Origin: Bog-756 sp963727955
GTDB taxonomy: Bacteria > Actinomycetota > Acidimicrobiia > Acidimicrobiales > RAAP-2
Direction: 5' to 3'
Length of the DNA: 64,000 nt
Assembly: GCA_963727955.1 (NCBI GenBank)
Contig: CAVSII010000010.1
Span: 257,192 to 321,191, forward strand
Made by a program: the position numbers and the translations under genes
In this document: positions 60,903 through 64,000 of the stretch, piece after piece
Numbering within the stretch: position 1 is the first letter of the stretch
Layout of the letters: every line of letters starts with the position of its first letter
The notes under the pieces: model-generated
Database searches by the model: none
Told to the model about the DNA's origin: nothing
Seen by the model: the letters and a program-made list of their open reading frames with translations, nothing else

Positions 60903-63900
60903 ATGCGCCCAACCTGCTACTACGGTGAGACGAGCTCACCCGACTCGGAAGGTGACGCCTTCGTCAATGGATCGCTTTCGGGAGAGCTCACAATTGGGAC
61001 GGCCAATAACGTCGTCGTTGACGGAAACGTCACCTACGCCGACTGCACCAACTCCATTTGGACGACGACACCCGCTCAGAGTCTTGTCAGTGCCCCTTCG
61101 GAGGGTCTGTGCCCGTACGTTCCGGGGGGACCGAATGACTCCCTGGGTCTCATCGCCGACAAGTACGTCGAGGTGAATCGGCCGATCCTGGCGACCTCGA
61201 GCGACAACAATCCCAACAATCAAATGGTGCTTCCCACGTGTGCGTCGCCCGCGGCGATCTGCGATCCCTCCGGACCCCAGCCCGACTCCGAGCCCAACGG
61301 CATCACCATCGATGCGGCTGTTCTGGCGCTCACCCAGTCGTTCGTGGTGAACAACTACCAAGCCAGCGGCACCGAGTACCAAGCCAGCCCAATTGAGGGA
61401 GATCTGTTCGTTTACGGTTCCATCCAGCAATTTGCCCGCGGCCCGGTCGGAAATTTCGACGGCGGCGGACTGACCAACGGCTACCAGAAGCACTACACCT
61501 GGGATCCCCTTCTCAATTTCGTCTCGCCCCCGAGCTACTTGGCGCCCACGACGGCCCCATGGTCCCTCGGATCGGTGGCCGCCAACCCCAACACGGGCAC
61601 TGTCACTGTGTGCCCGCCGCTCCAGGACCCGTACGGGCAGACCGGTTCCATCACCCAGTACTGCTCCGGCGCCACCGGCCTCCCCGGCTTCCCGTCGAGC
61701 ACCGCGCCGTCGTCTCCGACGGGTGTGACCGCCAGCGAGTCAAACGGGGTGGTGACGGTCACCTGGACCGATCCCTCTTCCAACGGAGGGTCGCCCATCA
61801 CCCACTACACGGTGAGCCCCAGTCGACAGTGCTCGACATGCGTGGGCACCACCGTGCCCGGCGCCAGCGCCACTTCGACGACCATCACCGGATTGACCGC
61901 TGGCTCGCAATTCACGTTCACGTTGACCGCCACCAATACCAACGGCACCAGTAACCCGTCGACTGCCTCCAACCCCGTCATCATCCCGACCGCTCCGTCG
62001 GCACCCACCGCCGTGACCGCCACGGTCAACGCCAGCGGTACGGTGTCCGTGGGATGGACGGCGTCGGACGACGGGTCGCCCATCACCAGTTCCACCGTGA
62101 CCGCCAGTCCGGCCTGCCCGAGCTGCACGGGGACCACGGTGAGCGGAACGGGCTCGACGGCCACCATCACCGGCCTCACACCGGGGACCACCTACACCTT
62201 CACGGTGACCGACATCAACGGCATCGGTACGAGCCCGTCGTCGTCGCCGTCCAACTCGATCACCGCGCCGTCCAAGCCGGCGGCACCGACCATCGGCACC
62301 GCCACCGCGGGCAACACCCAGGCCACGGTGAACTGGACAGCGCCAGCCAATACCGGGGGCATTCCCATTACCGGCTACGTGGTCACCCCCTACAAGGCCG
62401 GCGTGGCCCAGGCCACGCAGACCTTCAACACGACGGCCACCACTGACACGGTCGTCGGGCTGACCAACCTGAGCTCGTACACCTTTACGGTGGCGGCCAT
62501 CAACGGCCTCGGTACCGGGCCGGCCTCGGGCCAGTCCAATGCCGTCACCCCAGCCGCGCCCCCAGGTGCTCCCACCATCGGGACGGCCACGGCGGGTGTC
62601 AACTCAGCCACCGTCGCATGGACGGCGCCGTCCAACAACGGCGGGTCGGCCATCACCGGCTACGTGGTCACCCCCTACCTCAACGGAACCACCGCCCAGA
62701 CGGCCCAGACCTTCAACTCCACGGCCACCACTGAGACGGTGACCGGGCTGACCGCCAACACCAGTTACACCTTCAAGGTGGCCGCATTCAACGCCATCGG
62801 GACCGGCAACCAATCAGCGGCGTCCAATTCGATCACCACACCGAAGACAGCTCCGGGGGCGCCCACCATCGGCACCGCCACCTCGGGCAACGCCCAGGTC
62901 TCGCTCAACTGGACGGCTCCGACCGTCACCGGTGGATCGGCCATCACCGGTTATGTGGTAACGCCCTACATCGGCGGTGTGGCTCAGGCCACCCAGACCT
63001 TCAACAACGCGGCCACCACCGAAACGGTGACCGGCCTGACCAACGGCACCGCCTACACCTTCACGGTGGCCGCTATCAACGCCATCGGGACGGGGGCTGC
63101 CTCGGCCCAGTCCAGCGCCGTCACCCCGGCCACCGTTCCGGGGGCTCCGACCATCGGCACCGCCACCTTCGGCAACGCCTCGGCCACCGTGACCTGGACG
63201 GCACCGGCCAGCAACGGCGGCGCGGCCATAACCGGCTACGTGGTCACCCCCTACAAGGCCGGCGTGGCCCAGGCCACCCAGACCTTCAACTCGACGGCCA
63301 CCACCGAGACGGCCACCGGTCTGACCAACGGCTCCAGCTACACCTTCAAGGTGGCCGCCATCAACAGCGTCGGTACCGGAGCCCAGTCGGCGGCGTCCAA
63401 CGCCGTCACCCCGGCCACCGTTCCGGGGGCCCCGACCATTACGGCCACCGTGCCGGCCAACACCTCGGTGGCCATCACCTGGACAGCACCGGCCTCCAAC
63501 GGGGGCTCGGCCATCACCGGCTACGTGGTCACCCCCTACATCGGCGGTGTGGCCCAGGCCACCCAGACCTTCAACTCGACGGCCACCACCGAGACGGCCA
63601 CCGGCCTGACCAACGGCACCGCCTACACCTTCAAGGTGGCGGCCATCAATGCCATCGGCACCGGAGCCCAGTCGGCCGCCTCGGCCACGGCAACCCCGGC
63701 CACCGTTCCGGGGGCGCCCACCATCGGCACAGCCACGGCCGGTGTCGGATCGGCCACCGTCACCTGGACGGCCCCGGCCAACAACGGTGGGGCGGCCATC
63801 ACCGGTTACACCGTCACCCCCTATAAGGCCGGTGTGGCCCAAGCCATTCAGAACTTCAGCTCGACCGCCACCACCGAAACGGTGACCGGGCTGGCCAACA

Positions 63901-64000
63901 ACACCGCCTATACCTTCGCGGTGGCGGCGGTCAACGGCATGGGCACGGGAAGCAACTCGGCCCAGTCCAACTCGGTGACCACCCCGACCACCCCGGGTGC
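60903..64000 (+). CDS. PilX-like C-terminal domain fused to a fibronectin type III array (partial, runs off window)
   Basis: An uninterrupted frame opens after TGA 60858-60860; the first ATG is 60903. It reaches the window end without a stop, over 1030 codons. Residues 1-270 (LIADKYVEVNRPILATSSDN, GDLFVYGSIQQFARGPVGNF, HYTWDPLLNFVSPPSYLAPT) match the C-terminal part of PilX-like proteins that follow minor pilins. From 61701 onward eight complete fibronectin type III units and the start of a ninth follow. Each has a variant of TVTWTAPASNGGSAITGYVV and TGLTNGTAYTFKVAAINAIG. It is probably an extracellular adhesin-like arm on the pilus tip. The separation from 59212 is due only to frame changes. 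Confidence 0.8.
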   Translation, partial: MRPTCYYGETSSPDSEGDAFVNGSLSGELTIGTANNVVVDGNVTYADCTNSIWTTTPAQSLVSAPSEGLCPYVPGGPNDSLGLIADKYVEVNRPILATSSDNNPNNQMVLPTCASPAAICDPSGPQPDSEPNGITIDAAVLALTQSFVVNNYQASGTEYQASPIEGDLFVYGSIQQFARGPVGNFDGGGLTNGYQKHYTWDPLLNFVSPPSYLAPTTAPWSLGSVAANPNTGTVTVCPPLQDPYGQTGSITQYCSGATGLPGFPSSTAPSSPTGVTASESNGVVTVTWTDPSSNGGSPITHYTVSPSRQCSTCVGTTVPGASATSTTITGLTAGSQFTFTLTATNTNGTSNPSTASNPVIIPTAPSAPTAVTATVNASGTVSVGWTASDDGSPITSSTVTASPACPSCTGTTVSGTGSTATITGLTPGTTYTFTVTDINGIGTSPSSSPSNSITAPSKPAAPTIGTATAGNTQATVNWTAPANTGGIPITGYVVTPYKAGVAQATQTFNTTATTDTVVGLTNLSSYTFTVAAINGLGTGPASGQSNAVTPAAPPGAPTIGTATAGVNSATVAWTAPSNNGGSAITGYVVTPYLNGTTAQTAQTFNSTATTETVTGLTANTSYTFKVAAFNAIGTGNQSAASNSITTPKTAPGAPTIGTATSGNAQVSLNWTAPTVTGGSAITGYVVTPYIGGVAQATQTFNNAATTETVTGLTNGTAYTFTVAAINAIGTGAASAQSSAVTPATVPGAPTIGTATFGNASATVTWTAPASNGGAAITGYVVTPYKAGVAQATQTFNSTATTETATGLTNGSSYTFKVAAINSVGTGAQSAASNAVTPATVPGAPTITATVPANTSVAITWTAPASNGGSAITGYVVTPYIGGVAQATQTFNSTATTETATGLTNGTAYTFKVAAINAIGTGAQSAASATATPATVPGAPTIGTATAGVGSATVTWTAPANNGGAAITGYTVTPYKAGVAQAIQNFSSTATTETVTGLANNTAYTFAVAAVNGMGTGSNSAQSNSVTTPTTPG
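61701..64000 (+). repeat. Array of fibronectin type III repeat units, about 285 bp
   Basis: Unit starts at 61701, 61989, 62262, 62556, 62850, 63135, 63420, 63705 and 63990 (partial). The last five starts are exactly 285 bp (95 codons) apart and the units share long stretches of near-identical DNA, for example the GGCTACGTGGTCACCCCCTA segment. The first two units are diverged and carry an extra Cys pair. The regular young units point to recent tandem duplication. Confidence 0.92.

Noticed and set aside
62814..63842. 342-codon Gly-rich open frame on the minus strand opposite the fibronectin repeats
   Set aside because: It mirrors the repeat period of the plus-strand array and has the low complexity expected of an antisense frame in GC-rich repeats.
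61701..64000. Regular repeats considered as a CRISPR array
   Set aside because: The unit is 285 bp, entirely coding and encodes fibronectin type III domains; no short repeat-spacer pattern.

Overview
This is a 64 kb piece of a high-GC bacterial chromosome. Several features point to an uncultured actinobacterium, most likely of the class Acidimicrobiia. These are the eno / FtsB-DivIC-like / DUF501 / exopolyphosphatase neighbourhood, DUF2510 and DUF222-HNH proteins, a CGAACNNNNGTTCG SOS box, many fatty-acid-type catabolic genes, and a repeated TANNNT-6 to 8 nt-start codon arrangement typical of leaderless actinobacterial transcripts. The class assignment is inference from gene content; no rRNA gene is present.

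Layout. 0-0.5 kb: 5' part of a mobile mystery protein A-type regulator with two matching inverted repeats upstream. 0.6-8.6 kb: a zinc-ribbon and thioredoxin-like pair, a probably SOS-controlled exonuclease/GIY-YIG protein, trpD with an acyl-CoA dehydrogenase, a dienoyl-CoA reductase-like SDR with an enoyl-CoA hydratase, and a cytochrome P450 with a DUF2510 membrane protein. 8.6-15.3 kb: secreted or hydrolytic enzymes (LpqC-like esterase lipoprotein, sulfatase, carboxylesterase, NlpC/P60 peptidase) and one tRNA with a UAA anticodon. 15.3-31.6 kb: envelope and glycan genes (several glycosyltransferases, an acyltransferase/epimerase pair resembling mycobacterial Rv0502/Rv0501, a nucleotide-sugar dehydrogenase operon, a multi-pass membrane protein, ppx).

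31.7-48 kb: a housekeeping block on the minus strand: DUF501, FtsB/DivIC-like, enolase, MazG fusion, parvulin-type foldase, mfd, pth, rplY, a DUF222-HNH protein, prs and a C-terminally short glmU. 48.1-55.1 kb: a plus-strand operon of carboxyltransferase, biotin carboxylase, AtuA-like protein and acyl-CoA dehydrogenase, resembling the terpene/leucine (Atu/Liu) carboxylation module.

55.3-64 kb: a type IV pilus-like minor pilin locus in PilV-, PilW-, PilX-like order. The first and third pilins carry very large extracellular parts: Cys-containing propeller-like repeats in the first, and an Ig-like region followed by at least eight fibronectin type III units in the third, running off the window. 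This stretch up to about 60.9 kb is broken by many frame changes although the rest of the window is almost free of them, so it is either decaying or poorly sequenced. It is the most unusual part of the window.
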